DNA of 64,000 nucleotides from NCBI GenBank assembly GCA_964612675.1, contig CAZTDD010000003.1, positions 1 to 64,000 on the forward strand, given 5' to 3'. Position 1 is the stretch's first letter; every line of letters begins with the position of its first letter. The DNA comes from CAZTDD01 sp964612675. GTDB taxonomy: Bacteria > Hinthialibacterota > Hinthialibacteria > Hinthialibacterales > JAKPRU01. This document shows, piece after piece, positions 52,387-59,528 of this stretch. Both the position numbers and the translations under genes were made by a program. A model generated the notes under the pieces. It had not been told where the DNA came from, did not search any database, and worked only from the letters and a program-made list of their open reading frames with translations.

Positions 52387-54377
52387 TCTTTGACTCCCGT
52401 ATGCGTTGACGCTCCGGCATAAAGTCGTACGTGAGTCGGGAATTGGAGGACTGTAGGGCTCAAGGCGAAGCATATCCCACCAGCCTCTTGTGGCTTTGCC
52501 ACCCGGATTGACGAGCAATCGGGGCCACCCGCGGCAAAAAGTAGGCGGGGTACAAGAAGAGAGGTCTTCAACCCCCTCTGAGTCTCCCCCAATCTTGACA
52601 GGTTCGCAAAAAGTCGTCGGGATGCGGGAAGTGAGGTGTCAACCCCCTCTGAATCTCCCCTACTCGGCCACGCGAGCGTGGCCCGCTTGGGGGAGAAAAC
52701 GCTGCAGACACGCTCGTTTTTTTTCCTCCCCCGAGACCGGGGGAGGTGTCTCATGGCTTGCCGAAGGCAAACATGAGAGCCGTAAAGGAGGGGGTTGAAA
52801 TCCGTATCCCAGACTTTTTGCGAACCCATCAATCTTGGGGGAGAAGAAATGCGCCTGCACGTACATCTGCGTGTGCACGTCGGCTTTTGTGCTGTTGACT
52901 CTTGTAGTGTCGGCTCTTGTGCTGAAGCGAGTGCGCACTCGATCCGAGATTCCCTCCCCAAGACTGGGGAGGGTTCGGGTGGGGTTGATGTAGACAGCTC
53001 TCTTGTCCAGTTTCCACCGAGCGCTTTATACAAATCGATTCGATACAACAGCAAATTCAAACGGTCGGTTACTTCATTGCGCTCCAGCCTCTGCAAGGCC
53101 TGCAACGCTGTCAGAACCGGCAAATAATCGCTCTGGCCGTTGACGTATCGTGCCTGAGATGAATCCAGCGTCTCTCGAGCGATTTCAATCTGCTCATGAA
53201 GCTCTTTCAGGTAATTCCTCTGTTCCCGCTCTTGAGCGACCGCGTTTTCGACTTCTTGTATAGCGACCAAGACGGTTTTCTCATATTGGTGGAGTCGCTC
53301 GGTTACGACTGCTCGTGTGCGTGCGACTTCCGCCTGACGGCGCCCGCCGTCGAGAATGGGTGTCATGAGATTTCCAGCCACGTTCCACAGCCAGTTGCTG
53401 AAGAGATCGCTGACTTCACTATCGCCGTAGTTGCTGTTTCCGCTGAGCCGTAATGCCGGCAACCGGTCTGCAATCGCGGATGCGACACGATAATCCGCGG
53501 CACCGACGCGAAGGCGAGCCGAGAGGATATCCGGACGGCGGTCTAGAAGTTCTATCGGCAAACCAATATCTGGAATCGGCGGTGGACTGGGCAATTCTTC
53601 TGTTTCGATGGGGGTCTCCTCAGTCGGGGACCGTCCCAACAGAACAGCGAGCTGATTCTGAAGAACCTCACGCCGAGATTCGACTACAGGGAACTGTGTT
53701 CGGACCGATGCGGTTTGCCCGCGCTGCTGAAACACGTCGACCGCCGAGGCTCTTCCTTGCCCAAAACGAAGTTCTACCAATTCCAGGAATGTTTCGCTTG
53801 ATTCGAGCTGTTCGCTTAACAGTCGGCGTTGCGCTTCCTGTTCGATGATCGAAAACCAGACGGACGACACCTGGGAGGTCAGGATTAAGGCTGCCGACTC
53901 CAGATCCTGACGGCTGGCGACAACATCCAATTCGGCAGCGTTTCTTCTGGAGGCGATCTTCTTCCAGAGATCGACTTCATAAGCCGCAGTCAGACCGAAT
54001 GAGAATTGGTTCTCCGTCTCATCGCCAAAGAACGGGTTCTGTGTTCGTCCTCTCCAGGCACTGGTATTGGCGTCGAGTGTCGGCTGTAGACCGGACGCCG
54101 CAATGCGGGCCATCGCCCAGCCCTGGTCCAATCGAGAAAACGCTGTCTTCAGATCCAAGTTTTCGGACAAGGCCGATTCGATCAGCCTGTCTAACTCCGG
54201 GCTGTTGAAAGCCTTCCACCAACGATCCGGGGGCGTTACGTTCCCCTCTGTGTCGGAAAAACTCTCCGGCAGCGTTTCGGGGACAGGGACTTCCCGCACA
54301 TCGTGTACTGCACAGGAGGCGCTTAAGAGAATCGCTGTACCGATCAAGGCATAACGGTGTCTTTTGGTCGTTGGCAT
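52383..54377 (-). CDS. TolC-like outer-membrane lipoprotein with a repeat-derived C-terminus
   Basis: A 664-residue NodT-family protein: lipobox LLSASC (signal about 1-22), then two repeats of the efflux-channel fold (about 50-450). The usual family end is near ALGGNW (about 462). Beyond it, about 200 residues are encoded by repeat copies C, giving a Ser/Arg/Pro-rich tail with the same peptide as in the GT39 protein (ERVCSVFSPK, GDSEGVDTSLPASRRLFA). The frame stays open to an ATGA junction with the adaptor. ATG 54377 has AAAGGA upstream. Confidence 0.85.
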   Translation of the reverse strand: MPTTKRHRYALIGTAILLSASCAVHDVREVPVPETLPESFSDTEGNVTPPDRWWKAFNSPELDRLIESALSENLDLKTAFSRLDQGWAMARIAASGLQPTLDANTSAWRGRTQNPFFGDETENQFSFGLTAAYEVDLWKKIASRRNAAELDVVASRQDLESAALILTSQVSSVWFSIIEQEAQRRLLSEQLESSETFLELVELRFGQGRASAVDVFQQRGQTASVRTQFPVVESRREVLQNQLAVLLGRSPTEETPIETEELPSPPPIPDIGLPIELLDRRPDILSARLRVGAADYRVASAIADRLPALRLSGNSNYGDSEVSDLFSNWLWNVAGNLMTPILDGGRRQAEVARTRAVVTERLHQYEKTVLVAIQEVENAVAQEREQRNYLKELHEQIEIARETLDSSQARYVNGQSDYLPVLTALQALQRLERNEVTDRLNLLLYRIDLYKALGGNWTRELSTSTPPEPSPVLGRESRIECALASAQEPTLQESTAQKPTCTRRCTCRRISSPPRLMGSQKVWDTDFNPLLYGSHVCLRQAMRHLPRSRGRKKNERVCSVFSPKRATLAWPSRGDSEGVDTSLPASRRLFANLSRLGETQRGLKTSLLVPRLLFAAGGPDCSSIRVAKPQEAGGICFALSPTVLQFPTHVRLYAGASTHTGVKE
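52531..52990. repeat. Palindromic TIR elements, copy C cluster, inside the TolC-like gene
   Basis: Perfect 15-bp inverted ends GGTTCGCAAAAAGTC (52601-52615) and GACTTTTTGCGAACC (52812-52826) bound a 226-bp element. The direct repeat CAATCTTG lies at 52590-52597 and 52830-52837, starts 240 nt apart. Inside are a nested hairpin at 52666-52683 and a 36-nt insertion at 52750-52785. A partial second left end lies at 52531-52590, and the other module (CCTCCCCAAGACTGGGGAGG) at 52951-52972. Confidence 0.88.
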
Positions 54378-54429
54378 CGTCGTGGTTCCTTTAGTTAGTT
54401 CCCTTAGCATCTCGTGAATCCAAGAATCG

Positions 54430-54939
54430 TTATTCCTCGTTCAGGACACCAATTCCGTCGCTGACCTTCGAGAGAAGCGTCACCAGTTTCTTTTTTTCAT
54501 TTGTATTGAGGTTCGCCATGACTCCGGCGATCCTCCGGAAATGCCCCGGAAGAAAGTCACCGAGGAACTTGTGCGCTTTCTCTGTCAGATGAACTGTCAT
54601 CGACCTTCGGTCTAACTCATCATGCTGACGCGTCACATAGTCGTCTCGTTCCAGACCATCCAAAAGGCCGGTCATCGTAGCTCGTGTAACCCCTGCCATA
54701 TCCGCTAATTGAGAAGGACTCACCCCAATCTCGGGATTCCGGTTAAGAAGCATCAGCACTGTAAAACGCCCTACCGAGATTCCGTGTCGGCCTAAATAGG
54801 CCTCTCCCGCACTCATTAGATCGGTCGCTACCCGTAGGAGGACGAGGAATGCTTCGATTCCCGACGGATCCACATCGGAATATCGTTTGGATATCGCACG
54901 GATGGTTTCGTATTTCGGCATGTCGCGAAGGGTAAACAT
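54430..54939 (-). CDS. MarR-family transcriptional regulator
   Basis: A 169-residue protein with a MarR-type winged helix: FTVLMLLNRNPEIGVSPSQLADMAGVTRATMTGLLDGLERDDYVTRQHDELDRRSMTVHLTEKAHKFL. GAGG lies upstream of ATG 54939; the longer frame from 55029 adds 30 doubtful residues. It stands directly upstream of, and on the same strand as, the TolC-adaptor-RND genes, which it probably represses. MarR proteins are released from DNA by small phenolic or drug-like ligands. Confidence 0.92.
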   Translation of the reverse strand: MFTLRDMPKYETIRAISKRYSDVDPSGIEAFLVLLRVATDLMSAGEAYLGRHGISVGRFTVLMLLNRNPEIGVSPSQLADMAGVTRATMTGLLDGLERDDYVTRQHDELDRRSMTVHLTEKAHKFLGDFLPGHFRRIAGVMANLNTNEKKKLVTLLSKVSDGIGVLNEE

Positions 54940-54963
54940 GAGAACCTCGTTGATACGTTGCCA

Positions 54964-54984
54964 TATAGTTCGGTAACTAATTAT
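54964..54984. promoter_or_regulatory. Candidate MarR operator
   Basis: The core TAGTT-CGGT-AACTA (54966-54979) is a perfect 5-bp inverted repeat within a longer imperfect one, ATATAGTT...AACTAATTATAT. It lies about 25-45 nt upstream of the MarR start, where autoregulation sites are usual for this family. Binding is an inference from position and symmetry. Confidence 0.5.
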
Positions 54985-55012
54985 ATCGCGGCTTATTGGC
55001 CGGGGCAAGAGG

Positions 55013-56371
55013 CTAGTGGCATGTTTCAAAATAGAGAATCAATCGGTTGGCTGCCGCTTCCGCGCTCCGGCAGGCGCTTTCGATCGTGGCGGGCAGTCCC
55101 GTGGCCGTCCAATCTCCGGCGAGAACCAGGCCGGGTACGGTCGTTTGCGGTCCTGGACGAAACTTCTCCATGCCCCAGTCCGGAGCGTAGGTGGACGTGC
55201 GTTGCCGGGATACGCTGGAGCGCAGGACTCGGGTTTCCGCCATCTCCGGAAAGAGGCTAAGTAGATCCTTAACAGCGATCTCTTCCAGTTCGGCTTTTGG
55301 GCAACCGAGAAGTGGGGTCGGACCGCTGATGAGAAATGAGTAACAGGGAGGCGAATCCAGATTGAGACCGATGTGTCGTCGGTTATCGAATAGCCAGTGA
55401 AATTGTCCTCCCTGCAAATAGACAAAGTGTTCATCTGTAATTTCCCGGTCCGTCCAGAGTGTCACGGTCAGAATCGGGGAAGGTCTGAATCGATCCAGGT
55501 GACGAAAATCCTCCTCCTTGGTCATGCCGCTTCTATCAAGCAATGCACGAAGATCCCATGGCGCGAGAGTCGATACGACGAAGTCGGCGTAATACGCCTT
55601 GCTGCTGTTTGTCTGAACACCGACCACACGGGAATTCTCGAAAAGGAGACGATCGACCCGGGTCTGTCTGAAGACCAGCCCGTTCATTCTGTCGATGAAC
55701 AACCTCGCATTATGGTCGCACAGTGTTCCCATCCCGCCCTGAATCCATCCGATTCGGGAGTCCTCTTTTGATTGACAGAACGCCTCGACCAATACATTCG
55801 CGAACAGTTTCGCTGACCCCTTTTCGATTGGGTAATTCAGGGCCGCCACACAAAGAGGTTCCCACAGTTTTCGGATGATGTTGTCGGTTTGTCCGCATCG
55901 GTTCAGCCACGTCAATACAGTTATTTGATCAAGATGGTCAGTACCGTATTTGCGAATCTGTCGCAACTCGCGTCCCATCCAGACTCCGGAGAGACGGTCC
56001 AGCGGCGACAACGCCGGGAAACGCAAAAGGCCGGCGGCAACATGCAGCGGCGCGGGCAACGAAGGGCATGTGAATCGCGTAATGCTTTCGGCATCATAGC
56101 GGAACGGAATGCTCAGGCGGTCTTGAAACAGGAGAAGGTCTTCCGCTGCCACGGTTGCGGCGAAGCGGCGAGTCGCTCGGTAAGCGCCCATAGTCAGGTG
56201 CGGTCCGATTTCGAGCGGCTCACTTGTTCTCGCGTTTCGGACCGCTGCGGCGCGGCCGCCCAGGTGACCCGCTCTTTCAATCAAAGTTACAGCTTTGCCG
56301 CGTTCCGCAAGCATTGCGGCCAAGTAGCAACCCGTGACACCACCGCCTAAGATTAGTATGCGTTCCGCCAT
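55013..56371 (-). CDS. hpnE: Hydroxysqualene dehydroxylase HpnE
   Basis: A 453-residue FAD enzyme with an N-terminal dinucleotide motif ILILGGGVTGCYLAAML and the FAD-linked ERAGHLGGRAAA. The C-terminal LVLAGDWTATGLPATIESACRSAEAAAN is typical of phytoene-desaturase-like amine oxidoreductases. With HpnC and HpnD it makes squalene from farnesyl diphosphate by way of hydroxysqualene. ATG 56371 overlaps the hpnD end by 19 nt; the longer frame from 56563 lies in hpnD. Confidence 0.93.
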   Translation of the reverse strand: MAERILILGGGVTGCYLAAMLAERGKAVTLIERAGHLGGRAAAVRNARTSEPLEIGPHLTMGAYRATRRFAATVAAEDLLLFQDRLSIPFRYDAESITRFTCPSLPAPLHVAAGLLRFPALSPLDRLSGVWMGRELRQIRKYGTDHLDQITVLTWLNRCGQTDNIIRKLWEPLCVAALNYPIEKGSAKLFANVLVEAFCQSKEDSRIGWIQGGMGTLCDHNARLFIDRMNGLVFRQTRVDRLLFENSRVVGVQTNSSKAYYADFVVSTLAPWDLRALLDRSGMTKEEDFRHLDRFRPSPILTVTLWTDREITDEHFVYLQGGQFHWLFDNRRHIGLNLDSPPCYSFLISGPTPLLGCPKAELEEIAVKDLLSLFPEMAETRVLRSSVSRQRTSTYAPDWGMEKFRPGPQTTVPGLVLAGDWTATGLPATIESACRSAEAAANRLILYFETCH

Positions 56372-57222
56372 AAGAGAGAAGGGAAATATCTCGACGCAGC
56401 CCAAGCCCGGAGTGCGATGACCAACTTCCGCCGTGTTGGGATGGTTATTCGACGACCGAAAACCAGATAATCCTCCCGAGCGATTTGTTCCAGAATCCGA
56501 CGATAAATCGTTCCCATAATCTGTGCGGGAAAGAGACGCGGATCCCCGATTTCCCGCGCGCATTCCGCAGCGCGGCGATAGAAGGTCAGGGCACGTTCGT
56601 GCTGGCTTTTGAAAAGCTCACGAACCTGCGGAGTAAATTCTTTTCGAAGAATATGACTTTCCTTCACGTCGAAGCGTTGAAGATCCTCCAGGGGCAGGTA
56701 AATCCTGTCATTATCGGCGTCATCGCCCACATCGCGCAGGATATTCGTCAGCTGCAACGCGATTCCAAGTTCTTTTGCGAACTCCTTTGCCTTGTCATTC
56801 GCATAGCCAAAAATCTCAATACACATCAATCCAACGACGGAAGCGACGCGGTGGCAATAGGGTAGTAACTCGTCGAAGGTTGGATACCTCCGAATTCGCA
56901 GATCCATCTCGACGCCGTTGATGACTTCCTGGAGATACTCCTCCGGGATAGGGAATGTCTGAATCGTTGCCGACAGATCCTGCGTGACCGGATGGGTTGG
57001 GTGTCCTTTATAAAGTGAACTCACTTCCTCCCGCCAGCGCGCCACGTTACGCGCGGCTGTTTCAAGGTCTCGGGCTTCATCCACCGCATCGTCGACATGA
57101 CGACAGAATGCATAGACCGAGTAAATCGCCTCTCGCTTCTCCGAGGGCATGAATCGGAGGGCATAGTAGAAACTCGAATTACTTTTCTTTGTCTGTACTC
57201 GGCTATAACTCGGTTCAGGCAT
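56353..57222 (-). CDS. hpnD: Presqualene diphosphate synthase HpnD
   Basis: A 289-residue all-helical prenyltransferase with two Asp-rich motifs: DDAVD (44-48) and NILRDVGDDADNDRIYLP. It condenses two farnesyl diphosphates to presqualene diphosphate. It overlaps hpnC by 8 nt and hpnE by 19 nt. No squalene-hopene cyclase is in the window, so the end product could be hopanoid or C30 carotenoid. Confidence 0.94.
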   Translation of the reverse strand: MPEPSYSRVQTKKSNSSFYYALRFMPSEKREAIYSVYAFCRHVDDAVDEARDLETAARNVARWREEVSSLYKGHPTHPVTQDLSATIQTFPIPEEYLQEVINGVEMDLRIRRYPTFDELLPYCHRVASVVGLMCIEIFGYANDKAKEFAKELGIALQLTNILRDVGDDADNDRIYLPLEDLQRFDVKESHILRKEFTPQVRELFKSQHERALTFYRRAAECAREIGDPRLFPAQIMGTIYRRILEQIAREDYLVFGRRITIPTRRKLVIALRAWAASRYFPSLLWRNAY

Positions 57223-58099
57223 TCTTTTGGGCCTCGTGCCGGATTTGTTTTCGGTAGCGCAGTGCGCGCCACGTTAGAACCGGCAGGTCCTGCTTCTTCA
57301 ACTTTGGGCGATGCTCGAAAACGTTTGGTTCCCTCTCGATCTTCTCAAGGATACGCGTTCCTCCGAGCCACACCCCACGCAATTCCCAGCGCAACCGGCC
57401 GGGCACCATCTCAGGCAAGTTCGCACCTTCCAAAAAAAGTGTACGTGTTCTGCCGACCATATCGGCGAGCAGTCCCTGAAACGCTTGATTGTATATCTTA
57501 CGCGAGAACTCCTCTTCCGCATAACCATGGACCTTCATCAGCTCCAACGGAACGTAAATTCTTCCTTTCTGGAGATCGACGGAAATATCCTGCCAAAAAT
57601 TCGCGAGCTGCAGGGCAGTACATATCCGATCGGAGAGAATATGTCGTTCTTTGTCGCGGTGGCCGAACAGCAGAAGTACCAGTCGGCCGACCGGATTGGC
57701 CGAATAGCGGCAGTACTCGTTCAGTAGCTCATCCCAGGTGTTGTATCGTTTGACTTCAACGTCCCTTCGAAATGCGTAGAGAAGATCGCGAAACGGTTGC
57801 AGCGGGAGATCGTATTTTCGAATTGTCTCTCCAAGCGCGAGAAATACGTCATGTTCGGCTGGCTCGGAAACACAGGCTTCAAGACGTTCATTCCATTCAT
57901 CGAGTTTTCTCAATCGTTCCGCCGGATCGAGGTCTCCTTCATCCGCGGCGTCGTCCGCCCACCGGGCAAACGCGTAAATGCTCGCGACCGCGGGTTGCAT
58001 GGATCGCGGCAGGAGCCACGAGGCGACGGGAAAATTCTCATAGTGCGCCCGGGTGACGGAAAGACAATGTTGATAGGATTGATCGATTTTCGATGCCAT
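57215..58099 (-). CDS. hpnC: Hydroxysqualene synthase HpnC
   Basis: A 294-residue paralogue of HpnD with Asp-rich motifs DDAAD (49-53) and FWQDISVDLQKGRIYVP. It converts presqualene diphosphate to hydroxysqualene in the HpnCDE route. It leads the operon; no strong promoter is apparent in the REP-like sequence just upstream (58119-58182). Confidence 0.93.
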   Translation of the reverse strand: MASKIDQSYQHCLSVTRAHYENFPVASWLLPRSMQPAVASIYAFARWADDAADEGDLDPAERLRKLDEWNERLEACVSEPAEHDVFLALGETIRKYDLPLQPFRDLLYAFRRDVEVKRYNTWDELLNEYCRYSANPVGRLVLLLFGHRDKERHILSDRICTALQLANFWQDISVDLQKGRIYVPLELMKVHGYAEEEFSRKIYNQAFQGLLADMVGRTRTLFLEGANLPEMVPGRLRWELRGVWLGGTRILEKIEREPNVFEHRPKLKKQDLPVLTWRALRYRKQIRHEAQKNA

Positions 58100-58118
58100 G
58101 CTTGAGTGATTATGTCGC

Positions 58119-58182
58119 GTCCGGGTTCATCCCGGACGAAGCTCGTCCTGGACGGATGCAAATCACCCGGGATGAACCCGGG
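58119..58182. repeat. REP-like inverted pair
   Basis: GTCCGGG-TTCAT-CCCGGAC (58119-58137) and CCCGGG-ATGAA-CCCGGG (58166-58182) are two hairpins; the second is nearly the inverse complement of the first. This is the layout of REP/BIME elements. It lies between the hpn operon and the hsp20 terminator. Confidence 0.55.
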
Positions 58183-58265
58183 CTCTACTGATGGTAGCCG
58201 AGCATTTTCGTCCAGGGAATAGAGACGCGTTCGGTCAATCGACACAAAAAGACGACATCTCAGCG

Positions 58266-58313
58266 CAAAAAGGCAAAAGAAAACCCGGGTAGATTGAGGC
58301 GGTCTACCCGGGT
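58266..58313 (-). terminator. Intrinsic terminator of hsp20
   Basis: An 11-bp perfect stem (ACCCGGGTAGA, 58283-58293 / 58303-58313) with a 9-base loop is followed on the minus strand by TTTTCTTTTG. It lies about 50 nt past the hsp20 stop, which fits Rho-independent termination. Confidence 0.85.
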
Positions 58314-58361
58314 GTGCACCCAACAGTCAAAGAAGTGGCCAATAGTCTCACTTGTATCGAC

Positions 58362-58823
58362 TTATTCAGTCGATACGGCGATCTTCTTTGTCTTGCTCTC
58401 GCTCGATTTCGGCGCGGTGATGTTCAGAACACCGTCCTTATATTCTGCCGAAACCTTGTCGGGATCGACTGTGTCCGGAAGCGGGACGGAACGGATGAAT
58501 TGACCGTATCGTCGTTCGACACGGTGATAATCCTTGCCTTTGTCCTCTTCCTCTTGTTTCCGCTCGCCTTTCAGTGTCAGGACGTTGTCACGAACGGAAA
58601 GGTCGATCTCATCTTTCTTCAGACCTGGAAGATCTGCGCGTACGGTGATTTTGTCGTCTTCCTCTTGAACATCGATCGCGGGAACGAAATCCCGTCCTAA
58701 GAACTCTCGTTCACCTTCACCAACTAGTGAAGTATCAATGAATCGATCAAATTCGCGCCTCAAAGCGTCAAATGTCCTTGCTGGATTCCAAAATCTTGAT
58801 CGGGTATACGGTACAAGATCCAT
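58362..58823 (-). CDS. Hsp20 small heat-shock protein
   Basis: A 153-residue alpha-crystallin-domain chaperone. The core is DFVPAIDVQEEDDKITVRADLPGLKKDEIDLSVRDNVLTLKGERK, with the ADLPG strand and a C-terminal tail ending KIAVSTE. It holds unfolding proteins in soluble oligomers. ATG 58823 is chosen over GTG 58832 because AGGAGG lies eight bases before the ATG and would overlap the GTG. It has its own terminator and, upstream, a sigma-54-like promoter. Confidence 0.95.
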   Translation of the reverse strand: MDLVPYTRSRFWNPARTFDALRREFDRFIDTSLVGEGEREFLGRDFVPAIDVQEEDDKITVRADLPGLKKDEIDLSVRDNVLTLKGERKQEEEDKGKDYHRVERRYGQFIRSVPLPDTVDPDKVSAEYKDGVLNITAPKSSESKTKKIAVSTE

Positions 58824-58960
58824 AATACTCACCTCCTAGATTTCGTCTTTTTTGAATTCTCTCTCACTCTATCTGCGTTCTCTTTGTGCATAAATCCTCT
58901 GATTCCCCATTAGACCTTGGGGGAATTCCCCGCTTCGATTTCTATTTCACCTTATCATGT

Positions 58961-58976
58961 CGCATACTCTGTGCCA
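58961..58976 (-). promoter_or_regulatory. Candidate sigma-54 promoter of hsp20
   Basis: Read on the minus strand, TGGCACAGAGTATGCG matches the -24/-12 consensus (TGGCACG-N4-TTGCA) with GG and GC exactly ten bases apart. Transcription would begin about 125 nt before the hsp20 start codon. Support is by sequence match only. Confidence 0.5.
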
Positions 58977-59029
58977 GAAGTTTAAATACCTGATATATAT
59001 GAGTTTATTATTATGAAGGAATGCTGAAT

Positions 59030-59046
59030 TGTGCCGAAACGGCACA
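59030..59046. promoter_or_regulatory. Palindrome, possible enhancer-binding site
   Basis: TGTGCCG-AAA-CGGCACA is a perfect 7-bp inverted repeat, 54 bp upstream of the -24 element of the hsp20 promoter. Upstream activating sites of sigma-54 enhancer-binding proteins have this kind of symmetry. The binding protein is unknown. Confidence 0.45.
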
Positions 59047-59200
59047 TCGGACCGTTTTCTAGCACAGCGATCCAATCAATCTTGACGCAGTACTCTTCTG
59101 CCCGATTATCAGAATGGATATCGATTCTCTTTGAATAACCGTGACCTGATCTTGAACGAGGTCCAACACGGGAGGATCATCTTCCCGAGAGGTGTATTCT

Positions 59201-59452
59201 GTGAAAGAGCCTACTGTGTCTCATCTCGTGTCTTTGGTGGATCAAATGGTCGAACAGCAACGATCCAAGTTGCTCGAAATCGCCCGGCGCCACGAGCCGG
59301 ACCTGACATTCGAAGATTTGCTGAGTCCTCACGATATCCCGGGTCTTTGTATCGACCCGGTTTTCAACTACGAAGATGGAATTTTGGCTGGTCTTCTCTC
59401 GGCGCGGGCATGCATGCTTGCCGAAGTGCGAAACACGAACAAAGACGATTAG
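59201..59452 (+). CDS. Small conserved hypothetical protein
   Basis: An 83-residue soluble protein beginning VKEPTVSHLVSLVDQMVEQQRSKLLEIARRHEPDLTFEDLLSPHDIPGLCIDPVFNYEDGILAGLLSA. The composition and the ordered helix pattern look protein-like, and similar small proteins occur in uncultured bacterial phyla. GAGAGG lies before GTG 59201; an earlier GTG (59192) adds three residues. The function is unknown. It is divergent from hsp20. Confidence 0.7.
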   Translation: MKEPTVSHLVSLVDQMVEQQRSKLLEIARRHEPDLTFEDLLSPHDIPGLCIDPVFNYEDGILAGLLSARACMLAEVRNTNKDD

Positions 59453-59528
59453 CTTGAGTCTGCGACACTCATCCGTTGCGGAATCGTTCCTACGGCACGT
59501 ATGCTTTTGACATTGCGATCATTCTTTT

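Larger units (their letters stand above)
58824..59200. promoter_or_regulatory. Divergent regulatory region of hsp20 and a small gene
   Basis: This AT-rich interval has no gene. On the minus strand it holds a -24/-12-like promoter and, about 54 nt further upstream, a 7-bp-arm palindrome. A further small palindrome GGGGGAATTCCCC is at 58919-58931. Confidence 0.6.
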
